From Rhodococcus sp. KRD162 (lineage in GTDB: Bacteria > Actinomycetota > Actinomycetes > Mycobacteriales > Mycobacteriaceae): DNA of 61,577 bases. The position numbers were made by a program, and so were the translations under genes. The notes beneath the pieces are model-generated. The model made no database searches, was not told the origin of the DNA, and was given only the letters and a program-made list of their open reading frames with translations. The stretch lies in contig NZ_JABFAU010000013.1 of assembly GCF_017168335.1 (NCBI RefSeq), forward strand, positions 478,495 through 540,071, in the 5' to 3' direction. Below are positions 28,224 through 41,506 of this stretch, piece after piece. Within the stretch, counting starts at the first letter, position 1. Every line of letters begins with the position of its first letter.

Positions 28224-28769
28224 CTACGGCCTGCAGTACGTCGCCTGCGCGGCGGCGATGTAGGTCTGGGCTGCCTGCTGAGCCTGGGTCTCGGTCATCT
28301 GCGTTCCGGCTGCACTGGCCTCGACGCCGACATTCGCCGTCACGTAGGTCGAGATCTCGTCCGGTGCAACTCCCTGCGCCTGCGCGGCACAGATGTAGTT
28401 GGCCGTCGACACCGCGATGTCGCCGTTGCCCGCCGGAGTGATGCCCTGCTTCTTCAGTTCGTCGAGAAAGCTCTGACCGCGGGTGTCGATTTGACTCTCC
28501 GTCGGACCGGGGAAGTCGTCCGGGACAGGCTGCGGTTGCTCCGGCGGCGCGGTGGCCGCTTCGCCCGGGCTCGTGGTGGGTGCAGCAGTGGTGGTCTGCG
28601 CTTCCGACGTCGTCGAACTCGCCTCGGTCGTCGTCTCGGCGGCCGTGGTGGTGCTGGTCGGCGAGCCGGTGGCCGTCGAGTCGTCACTACCGCAGGCCAC
28701 CAGCATCGAGCTCGCCGCGACGGCCATGACGCCGAGAGACAGAGTTCTGGCCAGGGAATTACGCGTCAT
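28224..28769 (-). CDS. DUF732-type lipoprotein
   Basis: Predicted lipoprotein of 181 aa. The signal peptide ends in the lipobox '[10 protein letters not shown]', then a Thr/Ser/Pro-rich linker (~35-80) leads to a compact C-terminal domain ('[15 protein letters not shown]' to '[14 protein letters not shown]') with paired cysteines, typical of DUF732 proteins of mycolata. The frame opens at 28817, but ATG 28769 gives the proper signal peptide. It lies 10 bp upstream of the cutinase gene, so the two are co-transcribed. Function is unknown; an envelope role is inferred. Confidence 0.82.
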   Translation of the reverse strand: MTRNSLARTLSLGVMAVAASSMLVACGSDDSTATGSPTSTTTAAETTTEASSTTSEAQTTTAAPTTSPGEAATAPPEQPQPVPDDFPGPTESQIDTRGQSFLDELKKQGITPAGNGDIAVSTANYICAAQAQGVAPDEISTYVTANVGVEASAAGTQMTETQAQQAAQTYIAAAQATYCRP

Positions 28770-28850
28770 CGATCGAAATCCTTCGGTCGTCGGGTACGCA
28801 GGCGACAGTACAGCCACGCACTTAAGAGAACTCTGAAGAGTCCTGCACCG

Positions 28851-30752
28851 TCAAGGCGCGATCGTGGTCACGCCGTCCTTGAGCGTGATGATGCCGAACT
28901 GGAAGTTCTGCTGCTTACCGCCACCGTCGATGTCGAACTGATCGCTGGTGGGGTAGCCCAGACGGCCGCCCTCGTAGCCGACCGATCCCCATGCATCGAA
29001 GATCGGACCGTACGGAATGGACCACGCACCGCTCAACGGGCTCCAGTAGATGTTGCCCGTCTCGAACTGATTGAAGCGGCCACCGTCGCGGATCGGACCG
29101 AGTTCGTTGGACTTGGGGAATCCGAGAGGACCACTCTCCCAACCCAATTCGCCGTACTTGCCGAGAATCATGCCCTGCACCGAATGCACGCCTGCATCGG
29201 GCGAGTTGTAGATGGCACCGATCTCGAAGCCCTGAACCGAGCCGGGCTTGTTCGGCGTCTGGACCTCCTCGAGCACCGGATAGCCCAACGGTCCGCTCTC
29301 GTAGCCCTGGGCTGCCCACTCGTCGAGCACAGCGCCCTTGACCATGTGCGCTCCGGTCTGCGGCGTGAAGTAGACCACGCCGTTCTGGAAGGCATTGAAC
29401 CGTCCGCGGCCGTCGGGTGTACCGATCTCGCCGGTCGTCGGGAAGCCGAGTGCACCCTCGGGCCCCTTGTTGCCCTGGTAGATGCCGCCGATGGCTCCGG
29501 CGACGACCTGCGCCCCGGTGTCGGGGGTGAAGAACACTCGGCCGAAGGTGAAGTCCTGTGCGCGTCCACCGGCCACGTTGTACTCGGCCGTCAAGCAGGG
29601 GCCGAGCCAGGAATTCGCGCCGCTCGCATTACCGATCTGGCCGGCTACGGTGCACGCAGGCTTGTCCACCTCGACACCGAGTGCGGTGGCGAGCTGCGGC
29701 CACAGCTGGTGCAGCTCGAACTGCCAGTACGGCCACGAGTGCGTGCCCGACGGGCGGTAGTTGACCTGCGCGGGGATACCGAGCTGGTTGAGCTTGGTCG
29801 CAAAAGTCTGCGAGGTCAGCCGAGACAGAATCTCGAGGCCCATGCCTGCGTAGTTGGTGCTCACGCCCGGAATGCCCGACGGCTGGTCGTACGGTCCGGT
29901 TGACCCGTTACCACTCGAGATGTAGAGGCTGACGCCCTTGAGCTTGTCGGCCAGCAGATACGGATCGTGCTGCGCCCACAGCGAGTTCGACGGCGCGCCC
30001 CACATCGCCTTGGAGCTGTAGCCGCCTGCATCGCTCATCGCGTACTGAATAGCCTGCGGCATGCCTAGCGAGGTGGTGGTCAGAATGCCCGAGAGGGAGC
30101 CTGCGAACTTGAAGAAGCCGGGGTTGCGCGCAGCGAGGAACATCGCGGACGTCCCGCCCATCGACAGGCCGACGACGCCGCGAGTGTCGGTGCTCCGCCA
30201 ATCCTTGGCCAGGATGGGCGGCAGTTCCTTGGTCAGGAACGTCTCCCACTGGTAGTTCTTGCCGTTGTCCTGGTCCAGCCAGTCGGAGTAGAAGCTGGAT
30301 TGACCGCCGACGGGGAGGACGACGTTGACGTTCTTGTCCGCGAAGTACGATTCCGCGTCGGTCTCGGCCGTCCAGCCGTTCTCCTGATCGGTCGCCCGTA
30401 GACCGTCGAGCATGTAGACCTGCGGGAACGTCGCTTGCGGGTTGATGTTCCAGTCACGGGCGAGCAGCAGCTGGACCTGGATGGGTGTTCCCATCGACGG
30501 AGAGTCGATCCACAGCGCGACGCGACGATCGGAGAGCCAGTCCACCGAGGTCACCGTCGCGCCGGAGGTCTGGGTGTATGCAGGTCCGGTGTGCGAGACG
30601 GGCGCGGTGTGGGCCACCGGGGCGGCCGCGGCCACAGTCGCCGTCGCGAAGGGAACCATCAGCGCCGACGCAACGGTCAGTGCTGCTGCGGCTCGCCGGC
30701 CCCGTGTGCCGGCCGACGTGCTCCGACCGAAGCGAACAAGCCCAGTGCGCAT
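28851..30752 (-). CDS. Antigen-85-type mycolyltransferase with LGFP repeats
   Basis: Secreted mycolyltransferase (633 aa) that transfers mycolates to trehalose or arabinogalactan. The signal peptide is at residues 1-45, the antigen-85 esterase domain at ~50-345 with Ser197 in 'VGLSMGGTSAMF' and His in 'SGTHSWPYWQ'. The C-terminal ~270 residues hold four or so LGFP repeats ('GALGFPTTGEIGTPDGRG', 'GPLGYPVLEE', 'GPLGFPKSNELGPI', 'GRLGYPTSD'), an architecture like corynebacterial PS1/Csp1. LGFP repeats are thought to bind the cell wall. ATG 30752 was chosen over 30803 because it begins a normal signal sequence. Confidence 0.92.
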   Translation of the reverse strand: MRTGLVRFGRSTSAGTRGRRAAAALTVASALMVPFATATVAAAAPVAHTAPVSHTGPAYTQTSGATVTSVDWLSDRRVALWIDSPSMGTPIQVQLLLARDWNINPQATFPQVYMLDGLRATDQENGWTAETDAESYFADKNVNVVLPVGGQSSFYSDWLDQDNGKNYQWETFLTKELPPILAKDWRSTDTRGVVGLSMGGTSAMFLAARNPGFFKFAGSLSGILTTTSLGMPQAIQYAMSDAGGYSSKAMWGAPSNSLWAQHDPYLLADKLKGVSLYISSGNGSTGPYDQPSGIPGVSTNYAGMGLEILSRLTSQTFATKLNQLGIPAQVNYRPSGTHSWPYWQFELHQLWPQLATALGVEVDKPACTVAGQIGNASGANSWLGPCLTAEYNVAGGRAQDFTFGRVFFTPDTGAQVVAGAIGGIYQGNKGPEGALGFPTTGEIGTPDGRGRFNAFQNGVVYFTPQTGAHMVKGAVLDEWAAQGYESGPLGYPVLEEVQTPNKPGSVQGFEIGAIYNSPDAGVHSVQGMILGKYGELGWESGPLGFPKSNELGPIRDGGRFNQFETGNIYWSPLSGAWSIPYGPIFDAWGSVGYEGGRLGYPTSDQFDIDGGGKQQNFQFGIITLKDGVTTIAP

Positions 30753-30912
30753 GATGGTGACTCTCTTTCGATGTGACTTCTCGAAGGTCTCGTATCGAGA
30801 CATGCTTCGTATGTCTTTCTACACGTGCGCGATGCCGACGGACAGCAGACGCGCTGTGGCTGGTGGTGCGATTGTGAACAGAGGGGATGAATCGGGCGGG
30901 CCGAATCAGAAA

Positions 30913-30943
30913 TGCCGCCCCACGTACATCACGTGGGGCGGCA
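30913..30943 (-). terminator. Terminator of second mycolyltransferase gene
   Basis: Perfect 13-bp GC-rich stem (tgccgccccacgt / acgtggggcggca) with loop acatc, 29 bp beyond the stop codon at 30972. It separates this gene from the LGFP-bearing mycolyltransferase. Confidence 0.85.
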
Positions 30944-30971
30944 TGTTCCGAGCATCGTCAGTCGAGTGCTG

Positions 30972-31985
30972 TCAGGCGTTGAGCGCGTCCAGGATCTGGC
31001 CACGAGCCTTCCACAGCTCCGCGCCCCAGTACGGCCATGCGTGAATGCCGTTGGACGGGAAGCTGTAGGTCGCGGGGATACCGAGAGCGGTCATGCGGAT
31101 CTGGAAGGCACGAGTGTTGGCGAGCGAGATTGCCTCGAGGGCCATGCCGTTGGCCGTGTTGTAGAAATCGATCGGCGCAGACGGGTGATCGAACTCGCCG
31201 GGCAACCCGCTGGCGGCCGAGATGTACAGCGACAGGCCCTGCAGCTTCGGTGCGAAGACGAACGGGTCGTTACGCAGCCACGCCGGGTTCCACGGCGGTC
31301 CCCACATGGAGTCGACGTTGAAGCGGCCTGCGTCGAGCATCGCAACGCGGATGGCCTCGCGCATGCCGGGCGCGGAGATGTTCAGGTAGCCCGAGAGCGA
31401 GCCGGCGAACTTGAACTGATCGCGGTGGTACGCGGCGAGCGTCAGAGCGGCCGAACCGCCCATGGACAGGCCGAGGACGCCGTTGTTGGTGCGCGAGACA
31501 CCGTAGTTCTCGAGGAACGCAGGCAGTTCCTCGGTCAGGAACGTCTCCCACTTGTAGGTGACTTCCTGGCCGTTGAAGTTCGAGGAGGTGTACCAGTCGC
31601 TGTAGAAGCTGGACTGACCGCCGACCGGCATGACCAGAGTCACGTCGTCGTTGGCGAACTGATCCTGGGCGTTGGTCTCGAACGTCCAGGCGTTGCGGTC
31701 GTCGCGGGCACGCAGTCCGTCGAGCAAGTAGAGAGCAGCACTTCCGCCGCGGGCAGCCCACTGGACCTGAACCTTGATCGGGCCCATCTCGGACGGGACG
31801 ATCAGATCCTCACGGCCACCGGCCGGGCTCTGGTGCGCGACGGACGCGGGTGCCGCCACAGCGACAGCTCCACCGACGACACCGGCGGCCAGGGGAAGGA
31901 CGAGCGCTGCAGCTCCCACTCCGAGCAGGCGCTGACGCCAACGTGAAGGGGCCTTCGATGTGCTGCTGAGGCCGGCAAATCGCAT
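30972..31985 (-). CDS. Antigen-85-type mycolyltransferase
   Basis: Mycolyltransferase (337 aa) of the FbpA/B/C type without a C-terminal extension. The signal peptide ends near 'AVAAPASVAHQ', the esterase nucleophile is Ser174 in 'LGLSMGGSAALTLAAY', with acidic residue and histidine in 'YISAASGLPGEF' and 'NGIHAWPYWGAEL'. Substrate loop 'MPVGGQSSFYSDWY' is conserved. It is flanked by its own terminator, so it is a separate transcription unit from both neighbouring paralogues. The exact Fbp orthologue cannot be assigned from the sequence. Confidence 0.93.
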   Translation of the reverse strand: MRFAGLSSTSKAPSRWRQRLLGVGAAALVLPLAAGVVGGAVAVAAPASVAHQSPAGGREDLIVPSEMGPIKVQVQWAARGGSAALYLLDGLRARDDRNAWTFETNAQDQFANDDVTLVMPVGGQSSFYSDWYTSSNFNGQEVTYKWETFLTEELPAFLENYGVSRTNNGVLGLSMGGSAALTLAAYHRDQFKFAGSLSGYLNISAPGMREAIRVAMLDAGRFNVDSMWGPPWNPAWLRNDPFVFAPKLQGLSLYISAASGLPGEFDHPSAPIDFYNTANGMALEAISLANTRAFQIRMTALGIPATYSFPSNGIHAWPYWGAELWKARGQILDALNA

Positions 31986-32313
31986 GAATCGTGCTCTCTC
32001 TCATCTACGCGGTCTCCGCTGTCGTAGCGGCCCCCGGCAATCGAACAGGGCTAACTGGTGGCCCCGCGAGGCCGAAGTAAAGCTGAAAGGCTGGACAAGC
32101 TGTGGTTCTGCTGAGAAAGAAGAACCGCTCGATGGAGGTTATTCCATCGAGCGGTTCCAAGGCAAAACTGTGATCAGCGTCCCAGTTTCATCTCGCCGCT
32201 TCCCCGAAACAGGAGACTATCCTGCTCCACCCCCGCTGAACAGCCCCGAAAAGTCGTGAGTTGTCACTAGGGGCCGCAAAACGGGTGAAACGACCGAAAC
32301 GTCTCGAGGGCGA
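31986..32313. other. Gap between two mycolyltransferase genes
   Basis: A 328-bp gap with the promoter and leader of the downstream mycolyltransferase (toward 31985) and the terminator hairpin of the upstream one at 32122-32157. I see no gene in it. Confidence 0.6.
32122..32157 (-). terminator. Terminator of third mycolyltransferase gene
   Basis: Perfect 15-bp stem (gaaccgctcgatgga at 32122-32136, complement at 32143-32157) with loop ggttat. It is 157 bp after the stop codon at 32314, so the mRNA has a long 3' end. Confidence 0.8.
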
Positions 32314-33339
32314 TCAGTTACCGATGTTGGCGCTGAGATCAGGAGCCATGATGCGGATCTGCTCGCCCCAGTAGCCCCACTGGTGGGTACCGACGGCCGG
32401 GAACGCGTAGGTGACGTTGGTGGCACCGATACTGGCCATGCGGATCTGGAAGGCACGGCTGTTGGCCAGTGCGATCGCTTCGAGCCCCATGCCGTTGGCG
32501 GTGTTGTAGTAGTCGATGAAGCTCTGCGGGCGATCGAGTCCGCCCGGCAGGCCGCTGCCTGCGAAGACCCACACGCGAGTGCCGTTGTCACGCAGACGAG
32601 GAGCGAAGACGAACGGGTCGTTACGCAGCCACGCCGGATCCCACGGCGGTCCCCACATCGCATCGATGTTGTACCGGCCCGAGTCCAGCAGGGCCAGGCG
32701 CATTGCCTCGCGCATGCCGGGAGCAGAGATGTTCAGGTAGCCGGACAGCGAGCCCGCGTAGCTGAACTGGTCCGGGTGGTACGCGGCCAGCGTCAGTGCA
32801 GCCGAGCCGCCCATCGAGATACCGATGACGCCGTTGCGATTGGGGTTGAAGCCCCAGTTGTCACGCAGGTTCTCGCGCAGATTCTGGGTGAGGAAGGTTT
32901 CCCACTTGTAGGTGGTCTTCTGCCCGTTGAAGTTCGAGGGTGCGTACCAATCGGAGTAGAAACTCGACTGTCCGCCGACCGGCTCGACGACATTGATGTT
33001 GTAAGCAGCCAACACAGCACCTGCGTCGGTCTCGTGCTCCCAACCGGAAATGTCGGAGGTGGCCCGCAGCCCGTCGAGGAGGTAGACGACGCGGTTGGTG
33101 TTGCCATCCGCAGCGCGCCAGACACGGCTCTTGATCGGGCCCATGCTCGAGTCGGTCCAGACGTCGATGGCATTGCTGTCGAACGCTGCGTTGGCCGTTG
33201 CACCACCGCCTGCTACAGCCAATCCCAGCGGCAGGACCACCGCCATCAGCATGGACGTGGCGGCACGGCGTCCCCATGACCCCGCTTGCTTGTCCCCGCC
33301 ACGCTCATCCGCGGACCGGCTCTTCCATCTACCCAGCAT
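32314..33339 (-). CDS. Antigen-85-type mycolyltransferase
   Basis: Third mycolyltransferase of the cluster (341 aa). Signal peptide at residues ~25-50 ('ATSMLMAVVLPLGLAVAGGG'), nucleophile Ser175 in 'IGISMGGSAALTLAAYHPDQ', loop 'EPVGGQSSFYSDWY', and a C-terminal histidine in 'VGTHQWGYWGEQ'. It is close in sequence to the paralogue at 30972 ('YAGSLSGYLNISAPGMREA' is nearly shared), pointing to a local duplication. It is the gene nearest aftB, in the place of FbpA in M. tuberculosis. Confidence 0.93.
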   Translation of the reverse strand: MLGRWKSRSADERGGDKQAGSWGRRAATSMLMAVVLPLGLAVAGGGATANAAFDSNAIDVWTDSSMGPIKSRVWRAADGNTNRVVYLLDGLRATSDISGWEHETDAGAVLAAYNINVVEPVGGQSSFYSDWYAPSNFNGQKTTYKWETFLTQNLRENLRDNWGFNPNRNGVIGISMGGSAALTLAAYHPDQFSYAGSLSGYLNISAPGMREAMRLALLDSGRYNIDAMWGPPWDPAWLRNDPFVFAPRLRDNGTRVWVFAGSGLPGGLDRPQSFIDYYNTANGMGLEAIALANSRAFQIRMASIGATNVTYAFPAVGTHQWGYWGEQIRIMAPDLSANIGN

Positions 33340-33418
33340 GCACTCGACCTCTCAGCTGCTTCGTCGTCACATCGGTTACGCAATCAACGATTGATCTCGC
33401 AAGTTCATCATGTTTCGT

Positions 33419-33438
33419 CGCCCGACCGGAGTCGGGCG
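33419..33438 (-). terminator. Possible terminator of the aftB operon
   Basis: 8-bp stem (cgcccgac / gtcgggcg) with loop cgga, 119 bp beyond the aftB stop and inside the upstream region of the mycolyltransferase at 32314. No U tract. It may end the glf-glfT2-ubiA-aftB transcript. The rest of the 33340-33556 gap shows no gene. Confidence 0.4.
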
Positions 33439-33556
33439 CATACACATCCTCCGCACATATCGTGCGAAGTACGCCGGCCGTTACACGATCGAGACAGCTC
33501 ATCTTGGCGTCGAGACCCATTCGGCGCAACCCGGTGACCCGATCGTGCCCTCGCAT

Positions 33557-35425
33557 CTAATTGTCGGACTTCAAGATCGGGGCCGGAAGATCACATCGCT
33601 GTATTTCGTACTTCGGCACTCGATCGAATCGATATCCGGCGTAGAAGAACGCCCGCTTGAAATTTCGGACGAACAATTGCTTCGTCAACGGAGCCCGGTA
33701 CGAGGCGATCAGTTCCTGGGTATCGGGGCAGGTCAGGGCCACTTCGGCTTCGGTGACCCAGTCCTCGTCCATGTACCAGGGCAGGTAGGGATGCACGTCG
33801 ACGAGCCCGAGATCTGCCACCACCCAATCCGGGTAGAGATTCTTGTCGTGCCCGATCCGGCCGTTCTCCAGCCGCTCGGTGTGCGAGGCCAACGGATACG
33901 CCAGACCCATCTGGTCGATCACCCGCACGTCGAGACCGACGTTCATGCTGGTCATCCCGAGGTTCAGGAAATACACGGTGTGGCCGACCCCACCCTCGGG
34001 GATGGGAAGCGGTGGCGGAACAACGTCCCAGTACGTGAACTGCGCCGAGGGCAGGAGCAGGCCGCCGTCCGGGGTGTCCTCGATCGCTTCGACCATCGCA
34101 CGCATTCGCGGGTAGTCGAGATAGTCCGAGGCCAGAATCGGATGGGCGTGCCCGGTGTTGAGGGAGTAGAACGCGCGCTCGTCGACGATGCCGCTCCGGC
34201 CGACGATCGAACCCTGCGGCATCCCCGTCGTATTCGCTGCGACGACAGCCCAGACGACTATGGCGCCCCACACGAATACATCAGCGACGAATACCACTAC
34301 GGCCCGATCCGCAGACCATCGTTCGGGCACAGCGACGGGCAGCACCGAAATCGGCAACAGCAGGGTGAACAATGCAGGCAGCAAGGTTCGGCCGTGCATG
34401 AAGTCGCCACCGACCCGGATGGCGTACACCGCCAGCACGAATCCACTGAGCAGGGCGAAAACCACGACGGCGGACGGTGTCCGCAGCGCTGCGAGCCAAC
34501 CGCCGATCGAGCGCGGCAGCGACACCCGAACACGCGGCGCGGACAGCACTGCCGCCACAACGAGAAGCACAAGCGGCAACCACAGCAGATACGGCCCCAC
34601 CAGGTTCGACAGGTACGCGAAACCCTGCGCCCACTTGGCTCCGCCGGCATCCTTCGACACCGCGGTATTGGGGTACGGCAGTCCGTAGTAGCCCATCCGC
34701 CAGATCTGGTACAGCACCGGCACCGCGCCGGCGAACGCGAACACGCGGAATCTCGACAACCAGCTCTGCGGAGCCAGGAAGATCATCGCCAGCGCAAAGA
34801 CGGCCACGATCGACAGCTCCGGACGCACCAGCGGGCCGAGACCGGCGAAGAAGGCGAGCAGCAGCAACTCGGCACCGCCGCTGCGGCGTTGACCCCACCG
34901 AACCATCAACAGCCACAGCGTCGCCAACCAGAAGATGACGAGGCAGGTCTCGAGTCCCGAGGTCGCGAAGTCGCGGGCCGGAGGAACCGCGATGTAGACA
35001 AGTACTCCGGCAGGAAGGAACAGAGTGCGCGTTGCCGTGCGACCACGCAGTGCGAAGGTGCCGATCATCGCAATGACGACGGCCGCGGTGGACAGCACGA
35101 GCGCGATCGTCAGGACGACGTATTCGAGTCGACCTTCGCTGAGCCAGCTGGCGGCGTACACGAGATAGGTCCAGATGGTGCTGGTGTTGGTCTCCACCCG
35201 CTCGCCTGCGTTGAACACCGGGCCGTTTCCGGCCAGCAGGTTGCGGACGGTACGCAGCACGATCAAACCGTCGTCGGCGATCCAGCGGCGTTCCCACGCA
35301 CCCCAGAGGAACAACGCTCCGGTGACCACGGCCCCGACCCAGAAGACGGGCCTGGTGATCGATCCCCGAGCGGAGTCCTCCTCCCACGTGTCTCGCTGGT
35401 CAGGCGAGGTAGACAGCGACACCAA
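33557..35425 (-). CDS. aftB: Terminal beta-(1->2)-arabinofuranosyltransferase AftB
   Basis: GT-C membrane glycosyltransferase (up to 622 aa) that caps arabinan with beta-1,2-linked arabinofuranose, the sites later mycolylated. The catalytic acidic pair Asp51-Asp52 lies in 'RRWIADDGLIVLRT' after the first helix, followed by 'NTSTIWTYLVYAASW' and about ten membrane segments, then a soluble C-terminal domain ('YLDYPRMRAMVEAIED'). The longest frame begins at TTG 35425, overlapping ubiA by 26 bp; GTG 35422 is equally possible. Order aftB-ubiA-PAP2-glfT2-glf matches Rv3805c-Rv3809c. Confidence 0.94.
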   Translation of the reverse strand: MVSLSTSPDQRDTWEEDSARGSITRPVFWVGAVVTGALFLWGAWERRWIADDGLIVLRTVRNLLAGNGPVFNAGERVETNTSTIWTYLVYAASWLSEGRLEYVVLTIALVLSTAAVVIAMIGTFALRGRTATRTLFLPAGVLVYIAVPPARDFATSGLETCLVIFWLATLWLLMVRWGQRRSGGAELLLLAFFAGLGPLVRPELSIVAVFALAMIFLAPQSWLSRFRVFAFAGAVPVLYQIWRMGYYGLPYPNTAVSKDAGGAKWAQGFAYLSNLVGPYLLWLPLVLLVVAAVLSAPRVRVSLPRSIGGWLAALRTPSAVVVFALLSGFVLAVYAIRVGGDFMHGRTLLPALFTLLLPISVLPVAVPERWSADRAVVVFVADVFVWGAIVVWAVVAANTTGMPQGSIVGRSGIVDERAFYSLNTGHAHPILASDYLDYPRMRAMVEAIEDTPDGGLLLPSAQFTYWDVVPPPLPIPEGGVGHTVYFLNLGMTSMNVGLDVRVIDQMGLAYPLASHTERLENGRIGHDKNLYPDWVVADLGLVDVHPYLPWYMDEDWVTEAEVALTCPDTQELIASYRAPLTKQLFVRNFKRAFFYAGYRFDRVPKYEIQRCDLPAPILKSDN

Positions 35426-36305
35426 CCACTCCGATCCACGCTATGGCGAGTAGCTGCAGAACCCTGTCTCCCAACGCGATCTCTTCGGGTTCGCCTGCCT
35501 CGCCGCCGTCGACATCCACTGCATATCGCAGGATTGCGATGGTAAACGGAATCATCGAGATGGCGAACCAGTTGGTGTCCGTTTCGGCATCCTGCTCGAA
35601 GGCCCACAGGCCGTAACAGAGCACGACGGCCGTCGCGGACAGTGTCCAGACGAAGCGCAGGTACGTAGTGGTGTAATTCTCGAGCGACTTACGAATCTTC
35701 GCCCCGGTCCGTTCGGCGAGATGCAGCTCGGCGTAGCGCTTACCTGCCGCCATGAACAGCGACCCGAACGCCATGATCAGCAGGAACCACTGCGAGAGCG
35801 GGATGGATGCGGCAACCCCGCCTGCAATGGCGCGAAGCAGGAAGCCCGAGGACACGATGCAGATGTCCAGCACGGCCTGGTGCTTGAGCCCGAAGCAGTA
35901 CGCCAACTGAACGGCAATGTAGACGCCGATGACCAGGGCGAGCTTCCAGTTGGCGATGAACGAGAGCCCGATGGCCAGGGCAAGGGACACCACCGCCATG
36001 GCGTACGCGACGTTGACCGGCAGCACCCCCGCCGCGATCGGCCGGAACCGTTTGGTCGGGTGGGCGCGATCTGCCTCGACGTCGAGCGCGTCGTTGACGA
36101 GGTAGATGCCCGAGGCCGCGAAGCAGAAGACGACGAAGGCCAATGCGACCGGGAGCAGGACTTCGCCCTCGGTGACCGAACCGGCAGCGAGCGGCGCTGC
36201 GAGCACCAGGACGTTCTTGACCCACTGACGCGGACGCAGCGCCTTGACGATGCCGTCCGCGAGGTTCTTCGGCGGTGCGCCTACGGGTGCGGCATCCTCG
36301 CTCAT
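35400..36305 (-). CDS. ubiA: Decaprenyl-phosphate phosphoribosyltransferase UbiA
   Basis: UbiA-superfamily membrane prenyltransferase (301 aa) that makes decaprenylphosphoryl 5-phosphoribose (DPPR), the precursor of the arabinose donor. The Mg-binding motif NDxxDxxxD is Asn71/Asp72/Asp75/Asp79 in 'VNDALDVEADRAHP', with 'KRFRPIAAG' following. The second motif region is 'MAAGKRYAELHLAERTGAK'. About nine membrane helices. Its ATG overlaps the PAP2 stop (ATGA), so expression is coupled. It feeds DprE1/DprE2 upstream in this window. Confidence 0.95.
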   Translation of the reverse strand: MSEDAAPVGAPPKNLADGIVKALRPRQWVKNVLVLAAPLAAGSVTEGEVLLPVALAFVVFCFAASGIYLVNDALDVEADRAHPTKRFRPIAAGVLPVNVAYAMAVVSLALAIGLSFIANWKLALVIGVYIAVQLAYCFGLKHQAVLDICIVSSGFLLRAIAGGVAASIPLSQWFLLIMAFGSLFMAAGKRYAELHLAERTGAKIRKSLENYTTTYLRFVWTLSATAVVLCYGLWAFEQDAETDTNWFAISMIPFTIAILRYAVDVDGGEAGEPEEIALGDRVLQLLAIAWIGVVGVAVYLA

Positions 36306-36815
36306 TTGTCTCCTTCGAACTTCACGACGGCCGCAGCCGTCAACGCGCCGAGTGCCGATCCGGCCAGCACATCGGTGGGGTAATGGACTCCGAGCACCAA
36401 GCGCGAAAGCAGCATGGGTGGGACGAGGACCGCCGGTAACGGTAGCCCGGTCACCCGGCCGAGGAGAACCGCGGCGGCTGTGGTCGATGTCGCATGCGAG
36501 GACGGAAAGCTCAGCTTGCTGGGCGTCGAGACGTTGATGCGCACGGCCGGGTCATGGGGACGTGGCCTTCGCACGATCCGTTTGATGACGATCGACGCGG
36601 CATGCGAGCCGACCGCACCGACGGCCACCGAGGCCCACTGCCGGCGGCGGGGCGCATCCAGCGCAGCACCGATGCCGGCGATCGCGACCCAACCGAGGGC
36701 GTGTTCACCGAAGTGCGACATGCCCCGTGCGACGGTGATCGCGCCGGGGGCGGCACCGACGGTGCGCTGCACCTGCTCGAGGATCCGGACTTCCGCCGGT
36801 GCCTCGCTCTGCCCT

Positions 36816-36838
<23 letters not shown>
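36302..36838 (-). CDS. PAP2-family phosphatase, likely DPPR phosphatase
   Basis: Membrane phosphatase (178 aa, GTG start) with the complete PAP2 signature: 'KRIVRRPRP' (residues 86-94), 'FPSSHATS' (111-118) and 'SRLVLGVHYPTD' (145-156). It probably dephosphorylates decaprenylphosphoryl phosphoribose between UbiA and DprE1, the role proposed for its mycobacterial counterpart Rv3807c. It overlaps glfT2 by 23 bp at its start and ubiA by 4 bp at its end. Confidence 0.9.
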
Positions 36839-40762
<3,924 letters not shown>

Positions 40763-40766
<4 letters not shown>

Positions 40767-41506
40767 GAACGGTCCCGGCAGGCGTCGTACAGGTGTGATT
40801 CGGTGACGAGGCGTCGGGCAAGGGCCGGTCCGACCAGGATCACCGCGGCCTGACGCAGTCCCGCGGCCTCGACCTGGTCCGCGATATCGGCCAGGGTGCC
40901 GCGCAGCAGCAATTCGTCCGGCTTGCTGGCATGAAAGACAACGACGGCGGGGCATTGCGGCCCGTAGAACTCGGCGAGTTCGTCGGCGATGATGCGGGTG
41001 CGGGTGATGGCCAGGTGCAGCGCCAGCGTGGCGCGGGTGGCCGCGAAGTTCTGCAGTGCTTCGGTGCTCGGCATCGCCGTCGAGCGAGCCTGGGCGCGGG
41101 TGAGCACCACCGATTGCGTCACCTCGGGCATTGTCAGCTCGACGCCGAGCGAGGCGGCAGCGGCCGCGTACGCAGGGACACCGGGTGTGACGTCCCAGGG
41201 GACGTCTGCTGCATCGAGCCGCGCGGACTGTTCGGCGAGCGCCGAGTAGAGGGACGGATCGCCCGAGCACAGTCGAGCGACGTCCTCACCGCGCCGGTGG
41301 GCGGCGACGAGTTCGGCGGTGATGGCGTCGAGGTCGAGCTTCGCGGTGTCGACGAGGCGGGTGCCTGCTGGGCAGTGGTCGAGGATCGCGTCGTCGATGT
41401 AGGTGCCTGCGTAGACGCAGACCGGGCTCGAGCGCAGCAGTTCGACGGCCCGCAGCGTGAGCAGGTCGGCAGCGCCTGGTCCGGCTCCGATGAAGTGCAC
41501 AGTCAC
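40763..41506 (-). CDS. cobM: Precorrin-4 C11-methyltransferase CobM
   Basis: SAM-dependent methyltransferase (247 aa, GTG start) methylating precorrin-4 at C11. Motifs 'VHFIGAGPGAADLLTLRAVE', 'DVARLCSGDPSLYSALAEQS', 'VTPGVPAYAAAAASLGVELT' and 'TQSVVLTRAQARSTAMPSTE' are typical of CobM/CbiF. Coupled to cobF by a 4-bp overlap. The other cobalamin genes are not in the window, so the pair is detached from any larger cob cluster here. Confidence 0.92.

Noticed and set aside
40767..41270. 168-residue N-terminal extension of CobF
   Set aside because: It is antisense-like sequence within cobM in another frame; the GTG at 40766 overlaps the cobM stop and starts the conserved methyltransferase fold.
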